From positions 40,242,501 through 40,306,500 of the forward strand of contig NC_073348.2 in assembly GCF_027580225.2 (NCBI RefSeq): a DNA stretch of 64,000 nucleotides, read 5' to 3'. A program made the translations under genes and the position numbers. This document shows positions 25,880 to 37,111 of the stretch, piece by piece. Source of the DNA: Misgurnus anguillicaudatus. Lineage: Eukaryota; Chordata; Actinopteri; Cypriniformes; Cobitidae. The notes beneath the pieces are model-generated. The model was not told where the DNA came from, ran no database searches, and was given only the letters and a program-made list of their open reading frames with translations. How positions within the stretch are numbered: the first letter of the stretch is position 1; every line of letters starts with the position of its first letter.

Positions 25880-26362
25880 TAGGATTTTGTTTCTCTCTCC
25901 CTGTCTCGTCCTCGAACCCGAGGACATTGAGACAAACAGACTTAGTTCCGGCTGCCGTGGAGGTCAACACACCACTGATCTACTGGCCCGCCCTTCAACG
26001 TGATGCCCAGCCGATGCCTGACCAATGACCACCAGCAGAACCTGTTCAACCTCTTTATCCATTTACATCACATATAAATATATATATAACGTCAATATCT
26101 CCCAAGGGTTTTTTCTTCCTAGGACTTTTTGTTCCTCCCTGAGGTTTTTCTCCTTGGGGGTTTTTCAACCCCAGGGAGTCAGCCAACAGTGGCTTAACTT
26201 AGCACCCTCTTGTATTAAGTTGATTCATAGCCACTGTATCTTGCTATTTATATTGTCTTTCAATTTTTCTGTGTTTCCCCTGTGTTTCTATTAATGTAAA
26301 GCTGCTTTGAAACAATTACCAATTGTGAAAAGCGCTATAAATAAAATTGAATTAAATTGAAT
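25880..26362 (+). repeat. Dispersed repeat with AATTGAATTAAATTGAATT tail
   Basis: It contains CCCGAGGACATTGAGACAAA and GTTCCGGCTGCCGTGGAGGT, a thymine/guanine-rich middle, and AAAGCGCTATAAATAAAATT. It ends in short tandem AATTGAATT units, as LINE-like 3' ends often do. I recognise the pattern from cyprinid genomes but cannot name the class with certainty. Confidence 0.55.
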
Positions 26363-26418
26363 TATATCAAATACACAAAATAACGCTGTTTTCCAGCAAT
26401 GAAATAGGTACCCTTTAA

Positions 26419-26909
26419 TGTGGAGGAATAATAGAAATATGTCCCAGTCATTCAGACAGGTAAATCTTCAGGGATAAGTCACGTGTCAAATTAATCATTT
26501 CTGAGAAATAAGGTGGTATTTTAAAAATGACACATGCATTGTGTCTAAAATGTGGGTTTGACACTGCTGTTATCAAGCTTCCTCTGTTTAAAACTAAACT
26601 ATAGTGGCGTTGAGGGAAAATGACCATCATTTTGAATCCTTGTAAATTGGATAGCAGAAACCTCACGCATTGAAGATCAATTGGAAGTGTTTGTGGTTTG
26701 CAGCGCAGCTGTTGCCAACATAATGATGCTCTGATTGTTTCATCAGGAAAGAGTCTATAGCATCAATTAAATTGTGCATTGCCATCTCATATCAAATAGA
26801 AGGTGGTTTACAAACACGGTGTTAAAATAATTTTTTATCATGTTTATGCACAGGTCAGGTATAAATCGAAGATGATAGAAAGCGATTACACATCAGATAT
26901 GGCCTAAGA
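26419..26909. other. Unique DNA
   Basis: No supported feature was seen. Confidence 0.4.
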
Positions 26910-27181
26910 CTAGGGATGCACAGAATGTTCGTCAACCGAAATGATTCGGCCGTAAAAGTGAAAAGTTTACTGGACAATGAGGTCTTTCATGACGCGATCA
27001 AATTAACCAGCGCAGAGTAAGAGACGTGCAAATGTGACAAACATGTGGATAAAAGCATTTTAAAGTGTCTAACCCTAAAAATGCAAAAACATACAGCACT
27101 ACAAGTTTTATTTGTCATTTAAAATCAAGACATCCTGAACACCATGCAGCGTATGAGAAAGACACAGCCTTGAATCAGCCT
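26910..27181 (+). pseudogene. hAT left end with BED zinc-finger relic
   Basis: TAGGGATGCACAGAATGTTC (from 26913) is a hAT-type terminus. At 27086-27169 the plus strand reads KTYSTTSFICHLKSRHPEHH and then AAYEKD. This is the second half of a BED-type zinc finger, with the HLKxxHPEH pattern typical of hAT transposases and their ZBED relatives. The Cys pair before it is scrambled. A TTAA element then interrupts the gene. It is a fragment only, with no catalytic domain seen. Confidence 0.65.
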
Positions 27182-27636
27182 TTAACTCTCTCCCCGTCAA
27201 CGTTTAAAAAAAAGTTAGCACCAGCATTTTTTTTATGATTTTCACAAATGCCTTCCATACAATGTTCTTCTATAAATATATAAACATACAATATATCAAA
27301 TCAAAGAACAGCCCTTTTGCTTCCAAGCAAACAAAAAAACTGAAAAAAGTTTCATTCTATCTTAATTTGTTCTCTTTTTATTACCTCTTAAATATGTTTC
27401 TTAATAAATACAAGAGATTATTGCATTCTTGTAAAGGACTTTATTAGAGATCAGATTCAGAGCGATGATCAAAACATACACAGAGTTTTTACTGTTTTTG
27501 CATCAGTGGTTGCTTCAGTGTTTGGTAAGAGCGACACCTTGTGGATAATAACGGAAATATGGATTGCTGTAAAAACTCATCATTGGCAGGAAAGTGTTTT
27601 CTTTTAATTGACAAGATAACTTCTCAGTGGAGTTAA
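27182..27636. mobile_element. TTAA-flanked element (CAATATATCAAAT family), copy 1
   Basis: TTAA occurs at 27182-27185 and 27633-27636. The interior shares TTCTATAAATATATAAACAT, CAATATATCAAAT, AGAGCGATGATCAAAACA and GAAATATGGATTGC with copies at 30286-30608 and 47893-48955. Confidence 0.75.
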
Positions 27637-28096
27637 ACCAAGCCTTTTCAAATAAGATTGGGCAAATTTAAAATATAGAAACAACATTAGAAGGAACAAA
27701 TCAGATTTAAACAGAGCATTAACACTGAACACTTTGGCTTGCAATGTGAACGTTTTTAATAATTTCAAGAAGACAATGATAATTTCTCAGAATATTGGCC
27801 TCATTGTTATTTTTATTCACCTAGCACAGATATCATTTCTGAAACTGTGGCTTTGTTTGGCATAGCTTCAGGCTAGTGCACATAAAGACACAATGTCAAA
27901 TAAAAAACTTCTATAAAAGTCACACAGAGTCCAGTATTACATGCAGAACGAGACTCACAGTTTGCCCAGACAGTCTCAGTCAAGAATCAGACTTTATTAA
28001 TAGAGCAACTAAAGGAAAAGTTAACACAAAAATGAAAATTCTGTCATTATTCACTCAGCCTTATGACATATAAAATTTATAAACACATAAAGCCTT
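27637..28096. other. Unique DNA
   Basis: No supported feature was seen. Confidence 0.4.
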
Positions 28097-28858
28097 TCCA
28101 TACAGCAAAAAATACATTTATCTGGACAAATGTTTTAAATATATGCTAAATACATTTTGTAGAAAGTGAAGTTTAATTAAATATATTTTTGAATTTGAAA
28201 ATATATTTAGTTTTAACCTTTATATATTAACATATTTCAAAATGAATTTCAGGGGCAATAAATACATTTCTACTTTTACAACTCATACGCAAAAAAAAAT
28301 ATTTTTTTCCTGGCCAAAATATAAAAGTTTAAAAAGTATGTAAAATACTGTATAATATTTTTGCATTTAAAAATATATTTAATTTTAACCTAAATTATGT
28401 ATATTTTAAAATATACAAAAAATGGCCACAAAATATATTGGTGGAAAATACATTTTCTAAACATATTTCATTCAGAAATATATTTCAGTAAATATATTTT
28501 TAGCCATTTTTATATATTTTGAAATATAGATGGTTTCATTGGAAGCACGTGATACACGTCTGGATCCGAACCTTACTTCCGGTTTGGTTTTTTTAATGCT
28601 CTGACTAGTTGCTAAACTGATCTCTTGAACAAATGCCTCGTCGAAAATAACAAATGTTTTGGTTTCCTAGGTAATCTATGTGTTGTTTGTTTGCTTGTTA
28701 TATAAATAAACTACGTTTAAAGAACTTTGTTGTTATTTATTCTTAGCAGAGTTTACTGGAAGTTGCGTGCGGACCACGACAGCCGCTTGTTTATGTTGTT
28801 ACTGCTGAAACCGTCTATATTTAAAATTATTTTGGAAAATATATTTTTTTGCTGTATG
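28097..28858. mobile_element. AT-rich element with CCATACAGCAAAAAA ends, carrying an insertion
   Basis: The inverted ends are CCATACAGCAAAAAATA (28097) and its complement ending GCTGTATGG (28858). The interior is rich in AAATATATTT. A second element lies at 28524-28820. Confidence 0.75.
28524..28820. mobile_element. Short element with TATAGACGGTTTCA ends, uninterrupted copy
   Basis: The inverted ends are ATATAGATGGTTTCA and TGAAACCGTCTATAT. The body matches the copy at 32094-33095 along GACTAGTTGCTAAAC, CAAATGTTTTGGTTTCCTAG and AGCCGCTTGTTTAT. That copy has a further insertion. Confidence 0.85.
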
Positions 28859-28924
28859 GGTTTTAAACTTTCCTGAATTTGTACACTGTAACTTTTATAT
28901 AACACCTTGACTGTTGAAATTAAA

Positions 28925-29390
28925 AATGAGGGTTACAAAATTCTGGTATTTTCAGGTCTGGAAACTTTCCACTGGAAATGAAAAATCAGATATCCAGTAA
29001 ATCAGATATGTAAATGTAAGCTAGCACCATTTCATTGAACATTTCTGACGCTAGCAATCATGTAGCTGGCTCAAGGTGTGATGCTCTTTCTTCTACTGTA
29101 TTACTGTACCACCCAAAAGTTTGGACACATTACTATTTTTAATGTTTTTGTCTATTTAAGTCTCTTATGCTCATCAAGCTTGCATTTAGTTGATCAAAAA
29201 TCCTTAAGAATCATTAATATTAGAATGATTAAGCCGTGGATTATGTTAATTTATGTTTGAATACGATATAAATAATTCCCATAATTTACTGTTAATTTTC
29301 CGATTTGGAATATTTCCAAAATTCCCCACATTAAGTTCCAATGGAAAGTTTCCAGAAATTTACCGGAAATGTTCCGCTCTTTGCAACACT
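28925..29390. repeat. GGAAACTTTCC repeat with inserted AAAAGTTTGG repeat
   Basis: The outer parts carry the same family signature as 22195-22680. The inner part (29100-29235: ACCCAAAAGTTTGGACAC, then CTCTTATGCTCATCAAGCTT) is another common fish repeat. Confidence 0.6.
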
Positions 29391-30184
29391 ATATCAAAAT
29401 GGACAAAAAAATTAATGTTTTTTTATACAAAGACAATAGTATACCACTATGAAACAATATGCAAGTGATGAATTAATATGTTTTGTGTATGTGGTCAAAC
29501 AATCATGATTCTGCAGCTTTCGAAATGTGCCACATAGACAGTAAACGATACTACCGAGTTTTCCCCAAGCGTGCGACACGTAGTAAAGCGTTGCGTTTCT
29601 GTGTGAACCGATCGTAATGATTGACGCTCTGTTTACCTGCAACCCTCCAGACACTGAACAGGAATAGATCTCCTGTCAGCTTTTCCCCTTATCTAGCCCT
29701 CTCTTAACTCGTATGCTTTTTTTCTGCACCCCTGCCAAATCACACGCACACAAACAATAAATTGCATATGTAGCTTACTCGACACTCGCACTTTAACTTC
29801 TATTTAAATGACACCGCGCACATCTACAGAAATTTTTCGTGGGAAGGGCCTGCGGTTTCTCCTGCGCTCATCTGTGATGATCCTGCCACAACACCTGACA
29901 TGCGTTCGGGCTGAAGAAGACAAACTCCTCTCATAGCGGCGAGGCTCCCAAGGCTCTCCTGGAGAACATTTAAACTCACTACAGATTACAGCAAAGCTCT
30001 GGAAATAGAAACATCTCATCCTGTTTGATCACATCTCTTTTCTTCACACAGACATAAGTGAGGTTTCAGAAGTTGTCAGAAAGTCATTGTGTTTCCTGTC
30101 TGAAGTGATTTACAGAGCCGGCCGAACGGGAATTACGACTTTTCTGGAAACCTTAAGAATGGAAATCATTCTGTATTATCATTT
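29391..30184. other. Unique DNA
   Basis: A locally GC-richer stretch at 29810-30010 has no convincing splice-bounded frame. Confidence 0.4.
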
Positions 30185-30735
30185 AGGGTTGCACAGGGGC
30201 AGAAAATGTCCAGTAAATTTCCGATAACTTGCCATGGGAACTTATCTTGGAAATATTCCAAATTGGAAACTCTACCGGAATTTGCTTAACTTTTTCCCCG
30301 CCATTGACGAGTTATCTCGTGCAATTACTTCAACTTTTTGCTAATTTTTTATTTTTTTTATTTTTTTAAAGAAAAATACCCATATTTAAGTCTATAAGCA
30401 GATAAAAAAAATAGATAGGACGAAAGTTTGTTTCCCGTTTTGTTTGTTTGTTTGAAAGCATAGGATCTGTTCTTTCATTTGATATTTTTATGTTTATATA
30501 TTTTTAGAATAAACATTTTCTGGAAGGCATTTTGTGAAACTTTTGAGAAAATCCCCAAAAATGCTGGCGTGCAACTTTTCAAAAAATGGCTGGCGGGGAA
30601 TGAGTTAAACTGTTATAGGCAACTGCAATTTTTTCAAGTTCCCAGTTAATTCCCATTGTTAATTCCCATATATTCCAGTTAATTCCCATGGATAGTTTTC
30701 AGCTTTAAAAATTCCCAAAAGTTTGCAACCCTAGT
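30185..30735. repeat. GGGTTGCA...TTGCAACCCTA repeat with a TTAA insertion
   Basis: The ends TTAGGGTTGCACAGG and AAGTTTGCAACCCTAGT form an inverted pair. The body carries the CCATGGGAACTTATCTTGG signature. A TTAA element sits at 30286-30608. Confidence 0.75.
30286..30608. mobile_element. TTAA-flanked element (CAATATATCAAAT family), copy 2
   Basis: TTAA occurs at 30286-30289 and 30605-30608, with inverted tips CTTTTTCCCCGCCA and TGGCGGGGAATGAG. The middle matches copies 1 and 3 in reverse orientation. Confidence 0.8.
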
Positions 30736-32093
30736 AACGTCTAAATTACATTATTTTTGAGAACACATTGACAACATAGCCGTTTAAAAAAAACATTGTT
30801 TTGAACATTAACGCCATTCATATTATATATTATTTTAATACTTATGATAATAGATAAATATACTGATATGATAAAGACGATGCGTAATAAGTATTATTAT
30901 AGTGTATAATTTGAATATTATAAAATCAAAAGTGTATGGTCTTGGGGGCAACACTTGCTACTTAATTGCAGCAGTGTCCATGAAAATTGGACATAATTAA
31001 CAGACAAGACATGAGATGAGTAGTAACAGGATCAGAAGGGAGGCCTCGGGTGGTTACAGAAATTATCACAGAGTCAAGCGTGAAACGAAGGCGCTAATTG
31101 TTCTTTAAGATACAAATGGAAAGATTTTCAAAGCATTAAAGGGCAAATCTAGAGCTTAGATCTAGGAAGGAGAAACTGACACGCATGCACATTTGCTTGA
31201 CGACACTCGACATTTTCCAGATGGAGGGATTTTCTGCTGAACGCCGCATGCACATTGCTTAATTGCTTTCGTAAAACAATTGGGGTTTGAAATCCTGTCC
31301 TCTACAGATGGAAAAACAGTTGACACTGGTGTTGTTGGAGTGTATTCAATAGTCATTTGCCACTTGCCCATTAGATTCCTTCAGACTGCAAATCTGCAAT
31401 TAAGCAGCGCCTCACAAACCCATTCGGAGAACAGCGAAGCAACATAATCGTTCAATGAACGCGCACAGCTTCGGTCAGCAATCGCAACACGAGGCTTTAC
31501 TGACAATCACGGGTGCAGATTCGGCATCGCCGTGTTGCTTGTCTTGTATGATTGGAAAACTAATTATAAAGGACTGCCACGGGAGACCATGCAGAATTAT
31601 CTGCACTGCACACAGACATGCGACATTACTCTCAGACACTGCTCATCAATCAAACTGAACAGTCAATTAAAGACAACACATGACAATTATCTCACGTTTA
31701 GGTTAGGGACACACCAAACCGATGCCAACAAAGTAGCACAGACTGTGATGTCGGCTCACATTGGCCGTGTGCTGGCTGCGTCTGGGTCAAAGGTTGCCCA
31801 GCTAAGTAGCACGTCCGTTATACGCCAGCACAAGATGAGTTAACTTTCCGTATCTGCAGGTGGCAGTAGTTGGTTGTCATTACTTAAAATGGGAAAACGG
31901 AAGAGCTAGTAACTGCAGCATGAAATTAAATCAACTTGGTTTTGCAAGTCAATTCAACCTACTTTAAGTTTTGGCTTTTGATAAGTTGACAATTTATTAA
32001 ATCAAGTTAAAAAATAATAATTTGTGATTTATCTGTTTATTCTTGACTTCCCAAACTTGACTTCCTGTTTGCTTGCCTCGTCACTTCTGTTGT
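30736..32093. other. Mostly unique DNA
   Basis: 31695-31900 begins TTAGGGACACACCAAACCGA and may be a repeat fragment. 31925-32035 resembles half of the MITE at 3062. No gene is supported. Confidence 0.4.
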
Positions 32094-32154
32094 TATAGAC
32101 GGTTTCATCGGACGCACGTGAGGTGACGCGATACACGTCTGGTCCAAGCTTTAC

Positions 32155-32859
32155 TACCGTATTTTCCAGACAATAAGTTGCTCCGGAGTATAAGTCGCAT
32201 CAGTCAAAAAATGCGTCATGAAGAGGAAAAAAACATATATAAGTCGCACTGGACTATAAGTCGCATTTATTTAGAAAATGATTATTCTTTTGGGGGGCAT
32301 TTTGTATGTTAAGTCTTTCTCCGTTGTCTTTCTCTGTTGTTAAGCTAATGTTTTAGTTAACAGTTTTTTTCAGGGGCAGGCTACAGGAGCAGGGCTCCAG
32401 ACTAACTTTTTTCACTAGGAGCACAGTGGCCACCAACTGAAAATTTTAGGGGCGCAACCAGAAAATTTAGGGGCACATACCATAAATCAACATGCTAACC
32501 AAATATTCACATTTCTACTAAGTAATACACTGTAATACTAATAAATACTTTGACGATAGATGCAGAAAGTACAATGTGCTGTTTCAAATTCAGTGTCACA
32601 TCACAAAAAAAGGTCATATTTACTGGTCGCACATGTGCGACTGGATGTAAAATTCAGTGGCACACTCTCAAATGTTGGTGGCAAAATGCCACCATTTGGT
32701 GGCAGTCTGGAGCCCTGAGGAGCAACATATAGCGCCCTCTCGTGGCTGTCGATGGTAATGTTTTCCTTTGGTTCATGTTAGTCAGTATAAATTAATTTTG
32801 ACATATAGGTCACACCTGACTATAAGTCGCAGGACCAGCCAAACTATGAAAAAAAGGTA
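32155..32859. mobile_element. TACCGTATTTTCC hAT-type element
   Basis: TACCGTATTTTCCAGAC at the left and CAAACTATGAAAAAAAGGTA at the right, with several ACTATAAGTCGCA motifs, match a widespread vertebrate hAT-type non-autonomous family. It is itself split by the element at 32390-32717. Confidence 0.75.
32390..32717. mobile_element. hAT-like MITE with 5-bp flanking repeat
   Basis: The inverted ends are CAGGGCTCCAGACT and AGTCTGGAGCCCTG. AGGAG occurs directly on both sides (32385-32389 and 32718-32722). A 5-bp duplication fits the hAT5 group rather than the usual 8-bp hAT. Confidence 0.8.
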
Positions 32860-33095
32860 CTTGTTTTTAATGGCCTGACTAGTTGCTAAACCGAACTCTT
32901 GAACAAATACCTTGTCGAAAATAACAATTGTTTTGGTTTCCTAGGTTATCTATGTGTTGTTAATTTAGCTTGTTATGTAAATAAATTACGTTTAAAGTAC
33001 TTTGTTGTTATTTATTCTTAGTGTAGTTTACCGGAAGTTACGTGTTGACCACGAAAGCCGCTTGTTTATATTGTTACTGCTGAAACCGTCTATAT

Positions 33096-34451
33096 GTGTA
33101 CATGTTGGATGTGCCGATCAAAATAATCCTTGAAGAGCACCACCGCTGATACAACATGATAAACAGCCCAAAAATGGTGACGGTGACTTGCGTAGATGGC
33201 GAAAAATTTATGTCAGATGCCTCTACAAACCTGCCTGACCGCTGACGCTTGGCTTGCATCCACCAGAAACATTTTTAATGATGTTTTTGAGTTCAAATCC
33301 AGCTGGACTGAGTTTGAAAAAGAGCACATGAGGTCTGAGACAAATTTTTTAAATATTAAACTATATTAAAACTGGCACATTAAAACTGGCACAAGACTGA
33401 AACGCTGACCTTGACCTACAAACGTGGTGGCCATAGCAGCTCCGCTTATTTGATGTTTAAATGTTTGAGGACAGTTACTGTTAACATCCTCGAACAAGAT
33501 GTATCTTTAAATTCATCTCCTTTCACTAATTACATAAAAATCTTGACCCATCTCTAGTGGTTAAATTCTCATCATGCACTTACATAATCAGTGGAAGAAG
33601 AAAAATAACTTAATGATTCATAGTTGAGATCATTATCGGGAATCCGAGAAAATATGTCACTGAGGTCAACATGAAAAATGACATTTAGAATTAAAGTACA
33701 TGAGTTTTAAATGATGGGCAGAGATTTGCCAGTTCAATCTATAACAACATTAACTCGGCTGATAATGAAATTATTCGTGTTTCAGAGGTTTTTTTACACA
33801 GATTGGCCTGAAATCCAATTACACATTTGCTTAGCAGAGAACATTTTTCATGGGAAAAATGGCTATTTAACAGGCAATGAGAAGTTAATAAATGTACCAA
33901 CTGTTCTGTTAATCAGTAAAAACGCCAACATGCACCTTGTTGTCCTGCATTTGCACTGAGAATTAGAAATCTCCAGGAGTCACCCAGACTCCTCACTAAA
34001 TGATTTTACAACAGATCAATGTTCCCGAAGGTCTCGTATCACAGGAGAGCTTACTGAAGCCTTTCTATTTTTAATGGTATCAGTCTGCATTTAGTTCTGC
34101 AGTGTTCCTGTTTGGGGATTTGGCTAAGATCGATTTTTTTTTAAGCTCAAGTAATGAGTTTAATATTAAAATATCATACAAAGCATAATTTAAGAGATGA
34201 AGTTAAGGAATTGAAAAGGTACAATATTTGTTTCATAGTGATATAGTGACGCAACATTTGCTTTATAATCGTATATTTAAGCTATATCGCTCAAAGAAGA
34301 AGTGTGATCACAGCCGTGATGAAATAGAGCTATATCACATGAGCGATATTGCTTTTCGACGGCACAAGTTTGAAAAACAAAAACTAGAAACCAACAACAG
34401 AGTGATTTTAAAAGCCTCTTTTTTGAGGAACTACTTTCTTCCACCACAGAC
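33096..34451. other. Unique AT-rich DNA
   Basis: No supported feature was seen. Confidence 0.4.
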
Positions 34452-35092
34452 TTAAAGGGACATTCCACTTTTTTTGAAAAATGCTTATTTTTCAGCTCCC
34501 CTATAGTTTGATTTTTAGATAGTTTGACATTTGATTTTTACCTTTTTGGAATTCATTTAGCTGATCTCCGGGTTTGGCGGTACCACTTTTAGCATAGCGT
34601 AGCATAATCCATTGAATCTGATTAGACCATTTAGCATCGCGCTCAAAAATAACCAAAGCGTTTGAATATTTTTCCTATTTAAAACATGACACTTCTGTAG
34701 TTACATCGTGTACTAAGACCAACAGAAAATTAAAAGTTGTGATTTTCTAGGCAAATATGGCTAGGAACTATAATCTCATTCTGGCGTAATAATCAAGGAC
34801 CTTGCTGGCGTAACATGGCTGCAGGAGGCGTAGTGATATGCAGTAGAGGTCGACCGATATGGCTTTTTCTCTGGCCGATGCCGATATTTAGAAATCAGGG
34901 CAGCCGATGGCCGATATGTTTGGCCGATTTTCTATATGTACATAATAGTTTTTTAGTTGAGACAGTTATTTAGGGCAAATCTTTCTAAACACAGTTACAT
35001 TCTCATTTCTGAGTCTCATTTCTGAGGTGCTATAAGTGACTGATTGTGCTGACAGTGACGTCTTGTGAGTTTAGTGTTGGGACAGATCTGTT

Positions 35093-37111
35093 CAGTGTTT
35101 CCCCTACCATAATATAAGGGGGGCGCCCCGCCCTCCTAACGGCTTGAAGCGCCCCCCTTGAAGGTCAAGTATATTTTCTTTTCTTTTCTTTATAGCGCCA
35201 GATAACAATTTGTTATTTTATTAAACAAACTAAATAGCCCTCAAGTAATATGTTATTTATCTTATTTCTACGATGGCATGTCTTTTTGTCTGTGTTTGCG
35301 CGTTTAAAATTATCCAATTGAGTGCGCACATTTATATTTTACTGTTCGGCTTAATTCACTGAATGCGCGCTCTGTTATGTTGCGTGCAGCGCACGCCCCA
35401 TAACTGAAAAGGTGACGGTGTTTTCCCACACACACGCGCGCATTCTCTCCCTCTCTATCATGCTGTACAGTAGCTATATGCTATAACTCTGTGTAACAGT
35501 AACAGTGTATGCTGTCATATTTCTGAATTTAACACCCGCCAAATGCAGGTAGATTTCGGCTGTGGCGGGTAAGACAGCCAATCCCACTAACCACTTTGGC
35601 TGGTTGAATTTTTTTTAATTGTAGTTTTCTTAAAAGTTATGCGAAATTATAAACAATGTGCAATGACACTGGGAAACTACAACTCCCATGAGCACTCCCT
35701 GCACCCAGCGCAACGTACTGAGACGCGCGCACGATGCAGTGGAGGCTCGCGTTGCGGACCAAGCGCCGATGTTTTACCAGAGAGAGCGCAAAAGCTGATG
35801 GATTGCATACACGCACACTTTGGGAAGGATAAAACAATTGCATGGAAGTGACTGAAGAGATTTCAAGTGCGTGCACACTCTCTGGGCAAGAGCGGAGAGA
35901 AATTCATAGCGCATACCTGAATGCACACGTCCCAGTTTTGTCCAAAATCAAAGGAAACCCACAAGAGGAGAGGTTCGCGCATCATTTTAATGTAGGCTAC
36001 TTTGTGCAAAAATAATACCCTCTCGACATTTGCCATTTAAAGTCTTAAATAACTTTTAACAGAAACCATGATAAAGCATATCAATTTACTGCTGTTGTTA
36101 ATAAATATTTCAAGTGTTTGTCTAGGGTTTTTGTGTTTATCTTTTTAGTTAATCTTCTACACCGCGCTCTACTGTTAATATATTAATTTAAAGTTAATCT
36201 ATTTATGCCTTTCTAGCATGTTTTTCATGCACCTAAATATATGATATGATCTATACTGATATTAACAGCTAAATAATGTATTCTTAACTTGGGTGGTCAG
36301 TCTGCATTTGAAAGTCAATCTGCATCTAATCTAGCTAAATCGAGTACAATTACTCAAAGTCATTTTAGGATGCCATAGTCAAGTTTAATCATATAAAACC
36401 GGGGTGCCCGGCCCTGCTCCTGGAGGGCTGCCGTCCTGCAGACTTCGGTTCCAACCAAGCTCCAACACACCTGTCTGTAATTATCAAGCAACCCTGAACA
36501 CCTTGATTAGCTGCTTCAGCTGTGTTTGATTGGGGTTGGAGCTAAAATCTGCAGGATGGTAGCCCTCCAGGAACAGGGTTGGGCACCCCTGATATAAAAT
36601 GTATTTTACCAGCAACAAAATTGTGGCAAGTGAAAATGCTGAGTGGGTAGTAACTTTGGAACTTTGGCTGGTGAGCAAAAAAGTTATTGTCAAGCCCTGT
36701 ACGCAACATACAATAAAACTCACATTTGAAATAAAAAAGCTCATAACACAAGAAGACATGATGAGAAAACAGCAGTAAGGCTTCAATGTAAATGTATGGT
36801 TATTTTGTCAGACAATTATAAATCGAGTTTACATATCAGGATTTCAGCAGAGTTAAAGGAACAGCTGGTTGGATTAAACTCAAGGTGTGACTGCATCGTG
36901 TTTACTCACTACTTTATAGTCAACTCGTTTTAACAGAACAGACGATTAAAAAAAAACAGGATTATTCTCCCCAACAAATGCATCATTTAAAATTTGTTTA
37001 TCATATAAATGTATTAACTAACATTGATGAAAAATGAATGAGCAATAATATATATATAACTACCCAACCAACCCCCCCCCCCCCAAAGCTGTAAACCTAG
37101 GGGAAACACTG
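35093..37111. mobile_element. hAT-like element, third level
   Basis: The inverted ends are CAGTGTTTCCCCTA and TAGGGGAAACACTG. CTGTT is repeated directly on both sides (35088-35092 and 37112-37116), a 5-bp duplication as at 32390. The interior (about 35100-36400) holds small open frames near 35640-35870, but I saw no transposase motif. Confidence 0.82.
36399..36591. mobile_element. 193-bp hAT MITE, innermost level
   Basis: The inverted ends are long: CTCCTGGAGGGCTGCCGTCC on the left pairs with GGTAGCCCTCCAGGAACAGG on the right. The exact 8-bp duplication ATATAAAA flanks it (36391-36398 and 36592-36599). Confidence 0.95.

Larger units (their letters stand above)
24184..26418. mobile_element. 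TTAA-flanked element containing a hAT insertion
   Basis: TTAA occurs at 24184-24187 and 26415-26418, with inverted tips of type TTAAAGRGYACCTAT. A hAT element (24195-25436) landed within the left tip, and a second repeat (about 25880-26362) sits near the right end. Confidence 0.7.
32094..33095. mobile_element. TATAGACGGTTTCA element, interrupted copy
   Basis: The inverted ends TATAGACGGTTTCA (32094) and TGAAACCGTCTATA (to 33094) match the uninterrupted copy at 28524-28820. Alignment of the two places an insertion after about 32154. Confidence 0.88.
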
